64,000 bases of DNA from Anseranas semipalmata (GCA_013399115.1 VXAA01007214.1:108247-172246), one strand, 5' to 3'. Numbered from the stretch's first letter, positions 13,365 through 26,105 are shown. Made by a program: numbers and translations. The notes: a model not told the origin generated them from the sequence alone.

Positions 13365-13770
13365 GGGTTGGTTTGGATTTTGGGGGCTAACCACTCTGAC
13401 TACTTTTTAAATATCCAGCATCACATCCTTCTGCCAAGTCAATTAGGTGAATCCCTGATATCCAGTACTGTCAGTGGGGTCAGAGACAAGCCTGTGGGCA
13501 AGAGAACAGGCTGGAGGCATGCTGTCCTGCTTGGGCTGTGGGGTTTTACCATGCTGAGCAGAGCTGGACTCCAGAAGACTCCTCATGCACGAGTTTTGGT
13601 GGCCTCTTGAGCTTCTGGGCAGCAATTAAAGTCATTCTTAGGTGTAGCCTGGAGGCAGGGTCACATGGAGAAGAATGAATGGTATAAAACCATTTACCAG
13701 CGGCCAGGTACAAATCCCTTAGAGATTTCTATCTCATACTAATCTGATAATCTGTTAATTAATAAACACT
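13365..13770 (+). repeat. Possible LTR-like segment (weak)
   Basis: The stretch begins TGTCATGGGTTGG, reminiscent of the first bases of several avian endogenous retrovirus LTRs. It has a TATAAAA at 13682-13688 and AATAAA at about 13762, which is the TATA-to-poly(A) spacing of an LTR. Beyond the first dozen bases I do not recognise a family. I see no target duplication, primer site or retroviral coding remnant next to it. It may equally be chance. Confidence 0.15.
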
Positions 13771-16700
13771 CTTTTGAGATGTGCCAGATGCTTGCTTCCT
13801 TGCTCTCCTGCTCCAGCTGCCGGAGAGAGAAAAATGTGTCTTGCCTATATTTAATATCTGGGTTAGCATTTCTAACAGGAGCCTGATTTGGTTTGTCTCT
13901 TAGTGGGAGCTGTAAAATGCATTGTCACCTCTCGCATACTCTGGTAATGCCTTCTCTCTGTTCATCTTTACCAATGGACATCCTGAAAATGCATGTTCTG
14001 TAGTCAGTGTGTGGCAGAGACTTCCCCGGGCCCGTGTCTGATCAGAGGAAATGCCCCAGTTCTTGCAGGATTTTAGAAACTCGTGGGACTTTGTCTGAAC
14101 TTTTTTTTTTTCCTCCTGTGGCCATATCCTACCAGCTGCCTGCCTAGAGACTTTCACCCCTAAGAGGACTGTATTTTTTCCCTCATGCTAATAGATATTA
14201 TAATTCTAGATACTCTTTAAGCCACATAACCAGCAGCCCCACCTGAATCTTAATTTCTTGCTGTGCTGTTCTGTGGGCACATCCTTGTGCAGTTTTAATT
14301 GTTGGTGTTGTATGGAAATACTTGTAGTTTCATGGTTGAAGGAGCAATCTGAAAATGTGGAGTGTGTTCCTGAAGGAGGATATACAAGTCTGTGAAAGTA
14401 TTCTTCAAATGCATTAGCCTTGCTTTGAGTTGAATACTTGAAGCCCCTCCTCAAATTCATAATGTGTGCAGCTTCTGAGGTGTCAAGGTAGAAGCTGCAA
14501 GGTGTCGAATGGCCCTGCTTTGGCCAGCAAGAGCCAAAAGGATCCCCAGCACCTTTACTGGCTTTGGCTTTTCAATCTTTCAGTACTCTGAGTGCAAATA
14601 GGTAGGTGCTTAAATAAAACTAAATTGAAAGTAACATAGATGTGGGGACAAATCAGTGGCTGCTGATTTGAAAACACTACAGTGATATCTTTTTTTGTTG
14701 TTGTTTTTAAATCTGTAATTACAAGTGTAGCAAAGACTCCAGAGAGTGTCTCAACGCATATGTCCCGACAGAGGGACAGGACACTTCTGTTGCACCATAT
14801 GGTGTATATTAACAGATAATCTGCTACCTTTCCACAATGCACTGTTCGATAAAGATAATTTATAGCATGCTCCTGTCAAACCTGACAGCCTATTTCCAAC
14901 AGGCTTAGAGAGCAATGAGATGTTGTAAAAATTTGTCAATCCTCCCTCCCTCCCCCAGGTAAAGTACTTAATCTCTAGTTGTTTGCAGGTGAAAGTAGTG
15001 AAATAGAAAGAAAGGTAAATAGTCCTGTGCCTTTTAGCGAGTACAGAGAAGAAAAGGAGCGTGTGGTGCCCTGTCTGTTGCTTCTCCTGTTTTTTGGAGA
15101 TCTCTGAGGGCTGGCACAGGGGGAGCAGCAGGTGTGATGGCAATGGAGGGACATCGCAAGTCCCTGCCTTGCTCTTGTTTTCCTCGGAGCTGATCGCTGT
15201 TGTACAGGGTGAGAAATTATAAACTGAATTGTGGCTGGAACCCCAGCTGATTTGAATATACTCACCAAAATATACAGGGATTTTCTATGCAGCATTGTAA
15301 TACATATCAGCAAATTATTTAAATGCTCATTTTCATCTTTTTCTCAGGGTCCTTTGAATCATGTGTGATAATGTCTATACCAAAGGCAGATCACCCCTGC
15401 TCATCATTGGCTAGCAGCATGTCTCATAGTCAAAGTGCCTTGTTATCTGCATGGCAGAACTAAGCGTTATCTAGGGGAGGGAGGCTCCCACCATAAGGAA
15501 CAAGGAAGTCCGGCTGGCCCCGGCTGAGCTGGGGGTCGTTGCTGTGCCAAGGTATGAACCTGGAGCACTGCAAAACAAAGGAAGTGTCTTTGCTTTCCAG
15601 AAGCAGGAGATTAAACAGCAAGATGAAAGGCCTAATGCCTGAAGTGGCACGGTCCTGTCAGCCCGTCGGCAGCTGAGGACAAATACCATCTCCAAAGATG
15701 TGATTTAACCCGGGCTTTTGACTGATGGCTTCTGCAGCAGTGACATACGATGAGACTGCTTTGTCTGCCCCCTCTTGCTGTGGGGAGTCCCAGTATACTT
15801 GTTTTCTTTCCTTGATGTACTGAGTTCATAGGATATCTACTAGATTGAAAGGGGCAGCCTCAGCACTGTGGTCTTCCAAGTACTCGTTAGACTTCTGCAG
15901 AGAAACGGAGCGAGTAACTCGGGCAGGAAAGGCTGCGACGTTCTCTCCCCTTTCCCTGCGGGCCAGGGTCTGCTCCCGCAGGCCGCAGGCAGCTGGTGCT
16001 GCAGCAGCTCCCCGAGGAGCTGCTTTCACTGAGATTGGTATTCCTGGAAGTACGCTTTCATTAAGAGGGATTTCTTTTTTGTACCAAACCCAGGCACGCT
16101 TTGCACCCGGCCCCTTATGTAATTAATCCTAAAATCTTGGCTGAACACTCTTCTTCTTGAGGAGGAAAGAAGCGACCTCCGTGTTGCTATCTGTACTGGA
16201 GGAGTGGGACGGGGGCTGAGAGGGGTACAGACTCGTCGACCACTGTGCTGGTTGTAACTAACGGTATGGGCTACAGATAGCAGGTTTGCTCTTTGCTCTG
16301 TGAGTCTGAATGTTAACGAGGGATATCTGACCTGGTTATAACCTCTCTCTGTGAGGGAAACCCCTCCCTTGGTATGGTCTGTTTTGGGAAATGACAGCTT
16401 TAGCTGTTAGACGCAGGCCAGAGATGGAAAATCTCCTACATCGGTGTTTAGTGTTCAAGATAGCTGAATTTTGCAGGCAAGGAAAAATTAAACATCCCTA
16501 TTACTCGAGACTGTCGGCCTGTTCAGGTCCCAATGCTCGGTGCTGCCAGCCCCCTCCCCGCTGGTGGGGCACCCGAGTCCCCGCTTGCACCCGTGTCTCG
16601 CCCCGCTGCAAGCGTTCCCAGGCCACTTCTGGGAACATGAGAGCACGTCCAGACTTCAGGGTTCAAAAACCTCTCTACAAACATGAAGTGCTGAGTTCTT

Positions 16701-17188
16701 AGTGTGCCACTTCATAGTAGTTTATAGCCCATTAAGGAAAAAAATAAAAAAATTTTAGTTGGTAATGAACAATATTTGACAAGTTAGTGCTGAAAATCTG
16801 CTTGGATGACCTCAGCACAGAACAGCTCCATTGGGAACAGATTCTTTTGGCATAAAGAAAGGGGAAATGGTGAGAAAATCCCATTTCAAGAATACTTCTA
16901 AACAAAATCCAGAAGATTTGAACTGCATTAAAGGCTCCTAAGTAGGAAATAAGTTGGGAAGAAGAAACACTGTCTAAAACCAGACTCTGAAATGGGATTA
17001 CTGAAAATACACTAATGATTGAAATTAGTACAAGCTGAGAAATTCATTATTTTTAAGATCCATGGTTTGAGACCAAAGATGTACTTTGTTTCTTGGAAGA
17101 CAGGTGACTCTCAGCAATATTCAGCTCCTTACTTCTTTTGGAAACTTTTTATCAGAAGCTGGGCTGCTCTTTCTGTGATTTTCATTTT
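13771..17188. other. Intergenic, no gene recognised
   Basis: No recognisable gene or LINE. The 15,900-16,020 part is GC-richer with several CpGs but lacks other promoter evidence. Short frames on both strands look like chance. Confidence 0.5.
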
Positions 17189-17903
17189 GACAGACTGGGA
17201 GAAGAAGAACTTGAGAGCAGCCCTGCGGGGTCCTGCTGGACGAGAAGTTGGACATGAGCCGGCAGTGCGCGCTTGCGGCCCGGAAGGCCAACTGTGTCCT
17301 GGGCTGCATTAAAAAAGGGGTGGCCAGCAGGGAGAGGGAGGTGATTGTCCCCCTCTGCTCTGCTCTTGTGAGACCCCACCTGGAATACTGCGTGCAGGCC
17401 TGGGGCCCCCAGCACAAGAAGGATGTGGAGCTCTTGGAACGGGTCCAGAGGAGGGCCACTAAGATGGTCAGAGGGCTGGAACACCTCTCCTATGAAGAAA
17501 GGTTGAGGGAACTGGGCTTGTTTAGCTTGGAGAAGAGAAGGCTCCGAGGAGACCTCTTTGCGGCCTTCCAGTACTTGAAGGGAGCCCATAAACAGGAGGG
17601 GGAACGCCTGTTTACATGTGTTGATAGTGATAGGACAAGGGGGAATGGTTTCAAACTAAGACAGGGGAGATTTAGGTTAGATATTAGGAGGAAGTTTTTC
17701 ACTCAGAGGGTGGTGAGGCACTGGAACAGGTTGCCCAGAGAGGTTGTGGCTGCCCCATCCCTGGAGGCATTCAAGACCAGGCTGGATGTGGCGCTGGGCA
17801 GCCTGCTCTAGTAGTTGGCAACCCTGCCCAGAGCAGGGGGGTTGAAACTAGATGATCTTTAAGGTCCTTTTCAACCCAGGCCATTCTATGATTCTGTGAT
17901 TCT
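17189..17903 (+). mobile_element. CR1 LINE 3' end with long ORF2 C-terminal frame
   Basis: An open frame of 187 codons (17248-17811) encodes the C-terminal part of CR1 ORF2 after the RT domain. It contains the family signatures [28 protein letters not shown], the [14 protein letters not shown] stretch, and the end [13 protein letters not shown] then LEAFKTRLD. The frame is uninterrupted to a stop, so this copy is young relative to the others in the window. After the stop comes the CR1 3' UTR (AACTAGATGATCTTTAAGG) and the terminal octamer-type repeat ATTCTATGATTCTGTGATTC near 17884-17903. The left end is a 5' truncation around 17189, normal for CR1. The endonuclease and RT parts are missing, so it cannot move by itself. 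Confidence 0.93.
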
Positions 17904-20900
17904 AAATTTTAAAACTCAACAAGCATACATCTAATACACATGACAGCAACTCTGCAGCACCTGTTTAAACACATGCACAGAAATGAATCCCACATGAATC
18001 TTTGCTTCCCTGTGGGTACCTCAGAGCATCTGCAGGACGGCAGCCGCTGCCCTGGGGGTTGCTCTCTGCTGACAGGTGGACAAGGGAGGGCTGAGGCCCT
18101 GCTTAGCTTCGGGAGGGGCACGGGGGGTCTCTGGGACCCTTGTAGCAGGAGGCGGGTGGCTGGGTGGGGGCCGCTGGGACGTTCTCACCTGGCTGTGGGG
18201 GTTCGTCCCAGCTGTTCCCCAGCCCCGTGCCCCGTCCCGCAGACACGCCGGGGCTCCCTGCCCCTCCTGCACCCACAGTGAGGGCTGGGGGCAGCGCTGG
18301 GCAGCAAAACAGCATCAGCCCGCTGCAGCGGGGGCCAGTTTGGCTGCAGGTGCAGGCGCTAGCGGTGCAGGTACAGGCATTCCTTGGCTCGCTCTGACAG
18401 CGTGCTTTGAGTGCTCTAAGAGGCTGCTGGCTAAATGATAAGCTGCTTATCTTCAACCTGTGTATTTTTTATTCAACAGTGAAAAAATACTCTTCTGTGC
18501 TGGCTAATAAAGCTGTCTCATTGGGCAAAAAAAATCACTCGAGTTTAAACTTCGCTGTTATGTCATTAATTATCTTTTTTTAACGGTATGCACATGCTCA
18601 CACACCCCTTAAAATATTTCTGAGAGATAATGCAGAGCAGCAGTATCAAAATACATCATTACCAGCTGCAGCCAGCTCAAGCTTAAAAAATCACCCACCC
18701 AAAGTCTCACTTGGACACAGATGAAATCCAGATGCACAAACGCTCAAGTTCTCCACGAGGGAAATGCTAAATGGTATGTGAGAATAGTTATGTCTTGGCC
18801 TTTAATGCTATGGACATGTTCAGATTATTTTTGCAGCGACTGAAATGCCCAGTTGATGGCTTTTTTTTGTTGTTCAAATCTGATATTTTAACATTCTGGA
18901 AAATTTAAAAAGGCCAAAATTTCCTAAACGCATCTGCTAACAAAGGATGTTTGCTTCATCTCAAGATGGCCTGGTGCTTCTGGAAATGTTTCAGCCTTTG
19001 GAGCAGTCCCAGGACAGAGATGTGAATGTGAGAAGTTTCTAAGAAAGTGGAGCAACTTTGCTCTTTTTCCTGGCTGTAGCTTTATTTTTAGCATGCATCC
19101 TGTTTTAGCCTAGGGTCATGTCTGAGATAACAGGAAGTATTTTACTTCCTTTTTGTGAATAGCCTCACTGTTCATTCTTCATTTTTGCATTTTATTAAAC
19201 AGGTTTTCTTCTTTACAGCTGTGACATTGCCATGAAATTGCAGGTGGTTGCCACAGACTCCTATCCACAGCAACCATCATTTTTGTGGAGCCACTTTCTT
19301 GTAGGTGACTTCCATCTGTGTTATCTCTTCCCCTGTATCTGCCCCAGCCCCAAACTTCATCTCCCTTAGCCTCTGTGGTCTTCTACTCTCTGAGCCGCAC
19401 CCAAATTTTCTTTAGAGAAAGAAAAGTACAGCATCACCCTTGAAAGGCCCGATTTAATTCTTGACAGGGTAGGAAGGAACTGGCAATTCTTACTGCTGAG
19501 CAGTAACTGGGACAACGCTGGCAATGAATGTTTAGTTTATGTAGCGTGTGGTTATAACTGCTGCAGGATTCCTTGTGCAAACTGTCGCTTTTGCAAGCTG
19601 CAGGACACTGATTGATCTGAGCTCAAGGTCTCTCCCAGAGCAAGGTGGAAGCGTTAATTCAAGGGTTCAGTTTATAAGAAGCGAGGCAGGAAAACACCTG
19701 GAATGATTTGCAAGGGCAGGTGCCTGTGGCTCCCAGACAGGAAATCTTGCTGTTCTGTGTTTTCACATGGCTCGTTTTCTAGGGAAACGGTGTTCCAGGG
19801 AAGAGAGGCTGTCACGGCGCAGCCCAGGCTTTGTGCAGGAGATGGAAGCTCGCAAGCTGGAAAGTGCCAGGCTGCAACTCAGTAGGAATAGCCGCCAGCG
19901 GAAAGAATCGTGTTTTACCCGGGCTGGTCCCCGACACAAGTGACAGTGTGGTTTAATGGCTGTAACACACGCACACAGAGCACTGCCGAATGCTTGCAGC
20001 AATGCCTGGGGATAGCGTTTGTGCAAAACCAAACCTTTCATAACTCCCCTTGAAATGAAGTGTGTGCTTCTGCTTTCTGTTGATCATGATACTGACTTCA
20101 TATGTCTAAGAAATAGTCCAAAAATCAGCTTTGTGTGTAACTTTGTATCAAATGCATTGCTACACGTGGCTGAGAACCTCCCGATCTGCTCCGCAGCTCT
20201 GAGTTACGCGGCGGCTCTGAGGATGGGATGGGAAACGCTCCCATTCACAGCTTCCAAGTGATTGCTGTGCCCGTCATCAGCTGTGTCTCCAGTCCTCAGG
20301 TTTCCATCTGCTGAGGGACATTAATTAAGTTGTCTTAATCAGGACGCAGGTTTGCAGCATCCGGCCACAACATAAGGAATCGGCTTTGAAGACTCCCGTG
20401 GCGCCTGCAGCCCTCTGGAGGCAGCCGCGCGCTCGGCGAGGAGGTTTGGTGCCTTACCGGCTGTGCTGCGCCCGGTGCGTGCGCTGGTGGCACCTGGTCA
20501 GTGCTGCTCTGCCGAGCTCTCTCCAGCAAATACCATCGCAACTTATTCCTGTAGGATACCAGGCCCAAACCTGCCGTCAGAAAGAGACACGGTGGGTGTG
20601 TAAAGCACACACATAACCCTACCAGTCATTGGTAGTCAAGTTCTGTTCTTTCCCCATTAATTTATTTTCTTGTTCAGGATGGATTTTGCCAAGGAGCTTC
20701 ATCAGTGCTGAGCTGTGTGCCAGGTGTTTGCTTCCATTACAGAGCTGCTTCATTCTCACTTCCCAGATGGAGAGCAAACCTAAATGTAATGACTGGGCGG
20801 GCCTCTGCTTGTAAGAAAATATTTCTGTGAGCACTGTTCCCAGACACGTAACTGAAAGAGCATGTGCTGGAGGTTTTCATATGCCCCCACCACTGCTTCC

Positions 20901-21585
20901 CAGCCCGTGTTGGTGCCTGGCAGTGAGGTGCCAGCCATGGGTCTGGAGTTTTTCCATAAGGCAAAGGCAGAGACAAGGGCACCCTGCAAGGGGGAGCTGG
21001 CAGGGAGCTGTGTTTTCTGGGAAGATGGTTTTCCTGTGTCTTGCTGCTTCAGATCCAGCCTGTGCTTGTGTAAATAAAATAAGGCTGCAAGACCCCAGCA
21101 TTATTCAACCCCTCTTTATAAAGGCAGCAAGAACACAAGCGAGTGGATAACACAGGACAGCAGCGCCTTTGGAGCAGTGGTTCTTTGAGGATGTTCCTTA
21201 GGTAACCAATTAACCACAGTCCTGGAGACCTCTTCTGTTTGAACAGGCCCTACGTAAAAATTTCATTCAGGTTAATCCCATAACACAGGAGAAGCATCCG
21301 ACTCTACTTCTAGACCAGGCTGCTCTGTGCAAAATAAATAAATAAAAAGACATCCCAAATAAAATAAGCAACAGCATACTAGTAAAGGAGACAGCAGGCA
21401 TGCAACCTAGTGCACAGATGCTGTACATAAGCAAGCTCAGAAAGGACATGGTGGTGAGGAAGCTGTTACCCACACAGCTGGGAATGCAGAGTTACAGCGC
21501 TGCCTGAAATCCTGTCCCTGCTCCAGGAGATGCTGCATAGCCTCACTCTGTATTTATTGCCCTGCGTGGCAGGGAGCTGACTGTT
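17904..21585. other. Intergenic, no gene recognised
   Basis: Includes a GC-rich block at 18010-18400 with overlapping frames on both strands, and a small CpG cluster at 20398-20490. No exon with matching splice sites or known protein similarity was found. From 18420 to 19700 the sequence is AT-rich and unique. Confidence 0.5.
18154..18178 (+). other. G-quadruplex-capable motif
   Basis: Four G-tracts of at least three (18154-18156, 18162-18164, 18166-18170, 18176-18178) with loops of at most seven bases satisfy the usual G4 pattern. Function unknown. Confidence 0.5.
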
Positions 21586-21591
21586 TATAAG
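21586..21591 (+). promoter_or_regulatory. TATA-like box of a candidate promoter
   Basis: TATAAG sits in TGTTTATAAGACGCGGGAGC. A TATA box would place the transcription start roughly 30 bases on, near 21612-21620, at the edge of a GC-rich stretch that holds the candidate coding exon at 21834. The sequence changes from ordinary to GC-rich just here. Promoter activity is inferred. Confidence 0.35.
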
Positions 21592-21833
21592 ACGCGGGAG
21601 CGGAGCTGCAGAGCCATGCTGTGCTCTGAGGTGGGTGCCGCAGCCCCCCAGTGCAGCCAGCCCGGGCGGCAGGGGGTGCTTGCCCCCCTCCCCGCAGGAG
21701 GGACGTTAACCGCGTTAACTGCACGCTTCTCCTGTGTGGAAACGTTTCCAGTCCAGCCGAAGAGGCAAGAGCTGGGAGAACAGCTGATCTTTGGTCCTAA
21801 CCTGCTGCAACTTCTTCTCAAGCCCGCGGATCC

Positions 21834-21972
21834 ATGTGGGTCGGAGCCCCCCCGGGCATGGAGGAGCCGAGGCGGCACCGCCTGCAGAGAGCCCTCAGCG
21901 ACCACGCCAAGGACTCCACCAGCAAAGCATGGGATGTCTTCTGGAGGAGCACAAGAGAAAAACGCCTCGCAG
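21834..21972 (+). CDS. Candidate 5' coding exon of the downstream DLC-family gene
   Basis: A frame opens at ATG 21834, with a second in-frame ATG at 21858 that has the better Kozak context (G at -3 and +4). It runs to a possible splice donor CAG|GTCGGT at 21972/21973. From the second ATG it encodes 38 residues, starting MEEPRRHRLQRALSDHAKD and continuing STSKAWDVFWRSTREKRLA: basic and probably helical. In the first 22 codons, 21 end in G or C, which is strong for real coding sequence. The exon ends with one base of a split codon (phase 1). The SAM exon at 62301 starts with the other two bases, and the joined codon would be GAA (Glu), the residue I expect at this site in the family. Unspliced, the frame stops at 22013. 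The donor has C at +3, which is not ideal. An upstream ATG at 21616 is in another frame but may precede the transcription start. I do not recognise the peptide; it may be a non-conserved N-terminus. Confidence 0.45.
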
Positions 21973-24900
21973 GTCGGTCCGAAGGGGTTTTCATCCTGTG
22001 CTGGTGGGAATGAAGCATCTGGGCTATGGCCTTGATCGAGGAATGGAAACAGGTCTACTTTTGTGGCAAGTGTGCTCCTCTTAAATGCTGCTACCTTGAG
22101 TGTAGTGCTGGTGTGTTGCACTAGAGTATTTGCCTTTGCCTGTCATCCTTTTTCAGTGGGACCAAGTGGGTGTTTTGAACTGGTGGTTTGTACATAGAGC
22201 TGCTAATTTTCAGATCTATCTAGAATTTGTTTTCTAGCTTTCAATATTCATGTTTGTTCTTTGGCTGAAATTTTATAGACTTTTAAAATATGAAGGTGTC
22301 CATAACCGATAGCAAACACAGAACATTATAGCGCAATACCAAAAGCCCTGTTTGGCAGTGATCTGTGCAGTGACGCTCATTTGGAGCAGTCCCACCCCTA
22401 TACGTGACAGGCACGCTTGGTGCATCCCTATGTCAGGCACATGTGTAACGAGAGACACAGCACAGTGCCCTGCCTCTTCTCAAGGCACACAAGTAATTAT
22501 TGAAGCTGTATGACCACAAGCAGTTGCACAGAGAAGCCCAGAAGTAAGCCTGAGTAAAGGAAGGAATATTCCCTGAGACAGCAGCTTTTGGATAATGATA
22601 CTCAAAGAGCTCAGGAGAACAGAGCAACAATTCACATTCTGAGAAATTAGTTGTTTGTTAGTGTACAGACAAACACTCTGCTAGCCTGTTGCTTGGGGAG
22701 GGAAGTGTGAGGATTGTGTGGCAGGACAAAATCAGTACATGCTAAACAAAACCTCCGTACAGAACAGCTGTGTTGCTGGAAAGCGCTCTGGAGGCTTTAA
22801 ACCTGGTGAGTGTGGCAAAAATACATATGCTGTTAGGAGCACTGAAGAACATTTGGTAGGTGAATGCAAGAAGTTTCTTGCAGAGCTTTGCTTTCAGATC
22901 TGGCAGAGTTTCAGTGTGAAGTCAGTACAGAAGTTCTGGATGAACCCAGATACAATGGAGCTAAACCTTTCCAGAGCACCCCTGGGTGTGAAAAATACTG
23001 TTGTGTCCTGTAAACCATTCCTGCAGGTAGCTCAGCATTGGAAGGCAACGCTGAGGTTATCTTTAAGTTGAACTCCAAAGCTTTTAGTGGCAATTTGTGC
23101 CTGTAAGAGCAATACCAGGCTAACAAGGGACACCTGCAGGATGCAGGCAAGCCTGAGGATGGGAGTGCAGGCAGAGCAAAGCTGTGACCAGGGTAGTTCT
23201 GCTGATGTTCCATAAGGAGTATTAATAGACTTGTCACAACCATGAGGCTAAACCAAAGCTTGGGTCAAGCCAACCGCCTCTTGGGAAAGGTCATCTTTCA
23301 ACTATAGATCTACACTTTATCACTATTCTGTATACTTGTACGAAACCTGCAGCTGCTCTGATCATACCATGAAGAGCTAGATCAAGACCTAACCTTTGTG
23401 ATTCTAAAGTGCATAGACTTTGCACCCTCTGATGTCTGCTAGGGCTGATTGTGTGCCTCACAGGGCAGGTGTTCGCTGTGCGCACAGCATGAGCAGCGCT
23501 GCAGGCAGTGGCTCGGCCACGGTATGTGCAGCTGCGCTCCATCAGGTGCCAAGAGAAGGGCACTTCCTAGCAGGAACAGGCAGGTGGGATGGGTGCCAGG
23601 GATTGCTTTGTGGGAAGCTNTTCACTCTGGCTGGAACTGAGAACTTGACCTCAACAGGTGCAAGTGAGTGGACAAGCAGAGCCCCGGGCAGCCCCAGCCT
23701 TCCCCAGGGGCAGCGTCTTGCTGGGGCCCCTCAGCAGGACGCAAGAGCCCAGCAGGCCCCTGAAGGCTGGGGTTCCTGGCCCGGCCTGGCCTCCCTCTAT
23801 CTCCTGCACTGTGTCAGCCTGGCCCCGCGGGGCGAGGGGCTCCAGGGGGCAAGGGGCTCCAGAGGCCGTGGGCACTGCTTGGGCTAGGGCTGGCAGAGGG
23901 CATGGAGCTGCCGTGGCTCCACCGCTCACTCACCAGGGGCCGTTCCCAGCTGCCGCTCGGCTGCTTCCCCCTGCGCGCAGGGACCTGCCCTGGAGTTTTG
24001 GGGGGGATCTCCCACAGCCATCCCCAAAGGTTGCTCCATGCTCAAGCATGGCAGCCACAGGCCTTGGGTCCAGATTTGGTGCTCTCTCCCCTCCTTGTCG
24101 ATACAAGAGCAGCTGCTGCTGGCCAGGGGGCGGCAGGGTGAGACCCCCAGCCTGTGGGGATGCGCCAGTGCAGCTGGGCAGCCTGTGTTCACTTGCTGCA
24201 GTTTATGAGTCTTGTTCTGAGCTGGAAGGGTACAGCTCATGGTTTGAGCTGGATTTTGTTGCCTCAAGCCCCCTTCTGAGACATTTTTTCACTGCCTGTC
24301 CATAACGGCCCCCCATAGCCCAGCTATGTGTCTGAGTACTCAGCTCTGTGCTGGGCCGGCTTTGAGATGAACCATCTTGTGTTGACTCGTTCTGACCCAG
24401 GTGACCTTCCAGAACAGAGAGTAGCATGCAAGTTGTGCTGGGCTGTGAGAAAGCAGCATGGACATATTTTTCCTAAATATAAGGAACAGAGACATGGATA
24501 GTATTTATTACTCTGCACCACATCCAAGGACTCCAGTACAGCTGCTTCTCGTCTTGCCCTGGGCTCTGTGAAGAAGAGCAAGCAACAGCCTGAGGGGTTC
24601 TGGCTGCAGAGTGCAGCAGGTCTGGTGTGTACGTGGCTGGAAAGCCTGAAGACACCCTCATTAGCTTTAGGAAGAAAGAGCGGGTCAGGATGAGAGGCTG
24701 CAGGCAGCAGGGAAGTGTGATGAACGCCAGCTACTGCTCTGCCATGCAACACGGGCAGGTGTTATGGAGCTGAAGTGGTATTTGGGGAAGAAAGTATAAT
24801 GTTTTCCACACCAGAACCCACTGTCTGGAACAAAAGGTCACTAACCTTTAAGTGTTGGGGGAACAGCAGATGGCATTCACTGGTCTTCCAGTGTGAGCTT

Positions 24901-26105
24901 TGTTATGTTTGTACCAATCCAGACCAGGAGGCATCTACCTGATGTCCTCTCCCAGCTCTGGTGCTCTTTCTGATTCCCTTCCCTTCCCCAGTGCCAGCAC
25001 CTACCCAGGCACACCACTGCGACGTTGCTGCCCGGACGGCTGGCAGCTACCCCTCTGGCTGCAGCCACTCGTGCTAGTGCTGCTGGCTGCAAGCTGCACT
25101 GAAATTTACTGCTCTGTCTCTGTAAACAGGCTAAAAATATCCTGCTGCTGTTCCTGTGTGGACCCAAAGCTCAGAGAGGCTGGGAAGGAGGCCGGGGTCA
25201 GGCAGCCTCTGGGGATGAGGTGCAGGCATAGTGCGTGGGGACGCGGTGGTGGGAAGAGTCCCCGTGCTCCGGCACAGCCGGGGTGCCAGCTCGCACCGTG
25301 TCATGGCTGACCAGGCCGGTGTTTGGAGGCGCAGCTCGGGAAGCTGAGCGTGGGCACTGCCCGGTCATCCAACACTGCAAGAAAAAGCAGAGGATTTGGA
25401 TTTTAAAACAGCTCTTTAGGTAATTCTGCCCTGAGCTAGCAGGAAAAATGTGAAGAGAGGGGAGCTGAGGGGTGCGCCCAGGGAGGACCCAGAACTGGCA
25501 CCAAGCCCTGGCCTGCTGTCCCCTGAGCAGCGCTGACTTTCCACACGTGGTCACTGCTCCCACCGGGCCTGTGGGCTGTCCCCAGGTACGGAGAGCAGTG
25601 GGCCCTGGCTGAAGGCGTTTCGTTGCTTCCTGGACACTGTGCCCCAGGCACAAATGGCTGAGCTCTCCCTGCTCACTGGGGAATTAGGAACCACAGGGAG
25701 TTTTGCACGGGAGGGCTGTATCAGCTGAATGGGAGGAATTTTTCCTCAAGTACGTTGAGGAACGGGAGGTGATGGGTGGACAATAGCCTGACTTCCCTTG
25801 GAGCACGGGGCACAACCCTTTTCTGGTTGAGCAGAACAGGAGAGAGTGTTCCCAAGCTCTGTTGGCAATATTCTGGTCCTCATGTTCTTCTGTTTGTGCT
25901 GCTGGACAGACTAGTAGAAGGCAATTATAAAGGTAAATGTTTTTCCATCTCTCTGCTGTGCCTTTGTTTTATGTGCCATTTAAAGAAAGGCTGTGGAAAG
26001 GTTACCACAGATGGTTACAATAGGTTCCTGATTGCTAGGCTGCACCATTGCTCTGTTCAGATACCACTGAAGTTATTCAGACCTACAAGATGACAGGAAA
26101 GAAAA
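21973..26105. other. Probable intron (if the 21834 exon is real), no gene recognised
   Basis: A single N at 23620 marks a gap or ambiguous base. The GC-rich part from 23650 to 24200 leaves long overlapping frames on both strands (up to 215 codons at 23658-24305), without family resemblance. The rest is unique sequence. Confidence 0.45.

Noticed and set aside
13119..13410. Overlapping open frames on both strands in the GC-rich block
   Set aside because: Mutually exclusive frames without splice support or similarity; an effect of base composition.
21616..22035. 139-codon frame starting just after the TATA-like box
   Set aside because: It overlaps the better-supported frame at 21834. If spliced at 21972 it would be in phase 0, which does not fit the phase-1 SAM exon. 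Its ATG may also lie at or before the transcription start.
22718..23071. 117-codon frame with several Cys and Gly residues
   Set aside because: I checked it for zinc-finger spacing; the Cys and His residues do not follow any known pattern.
23658..24305. 215-codon plus-strand open frame
   Set aside because: GC-rich stretch with open frames on both strands at once, no family similarity, next to a gap; best explained by few TA-containing stops.
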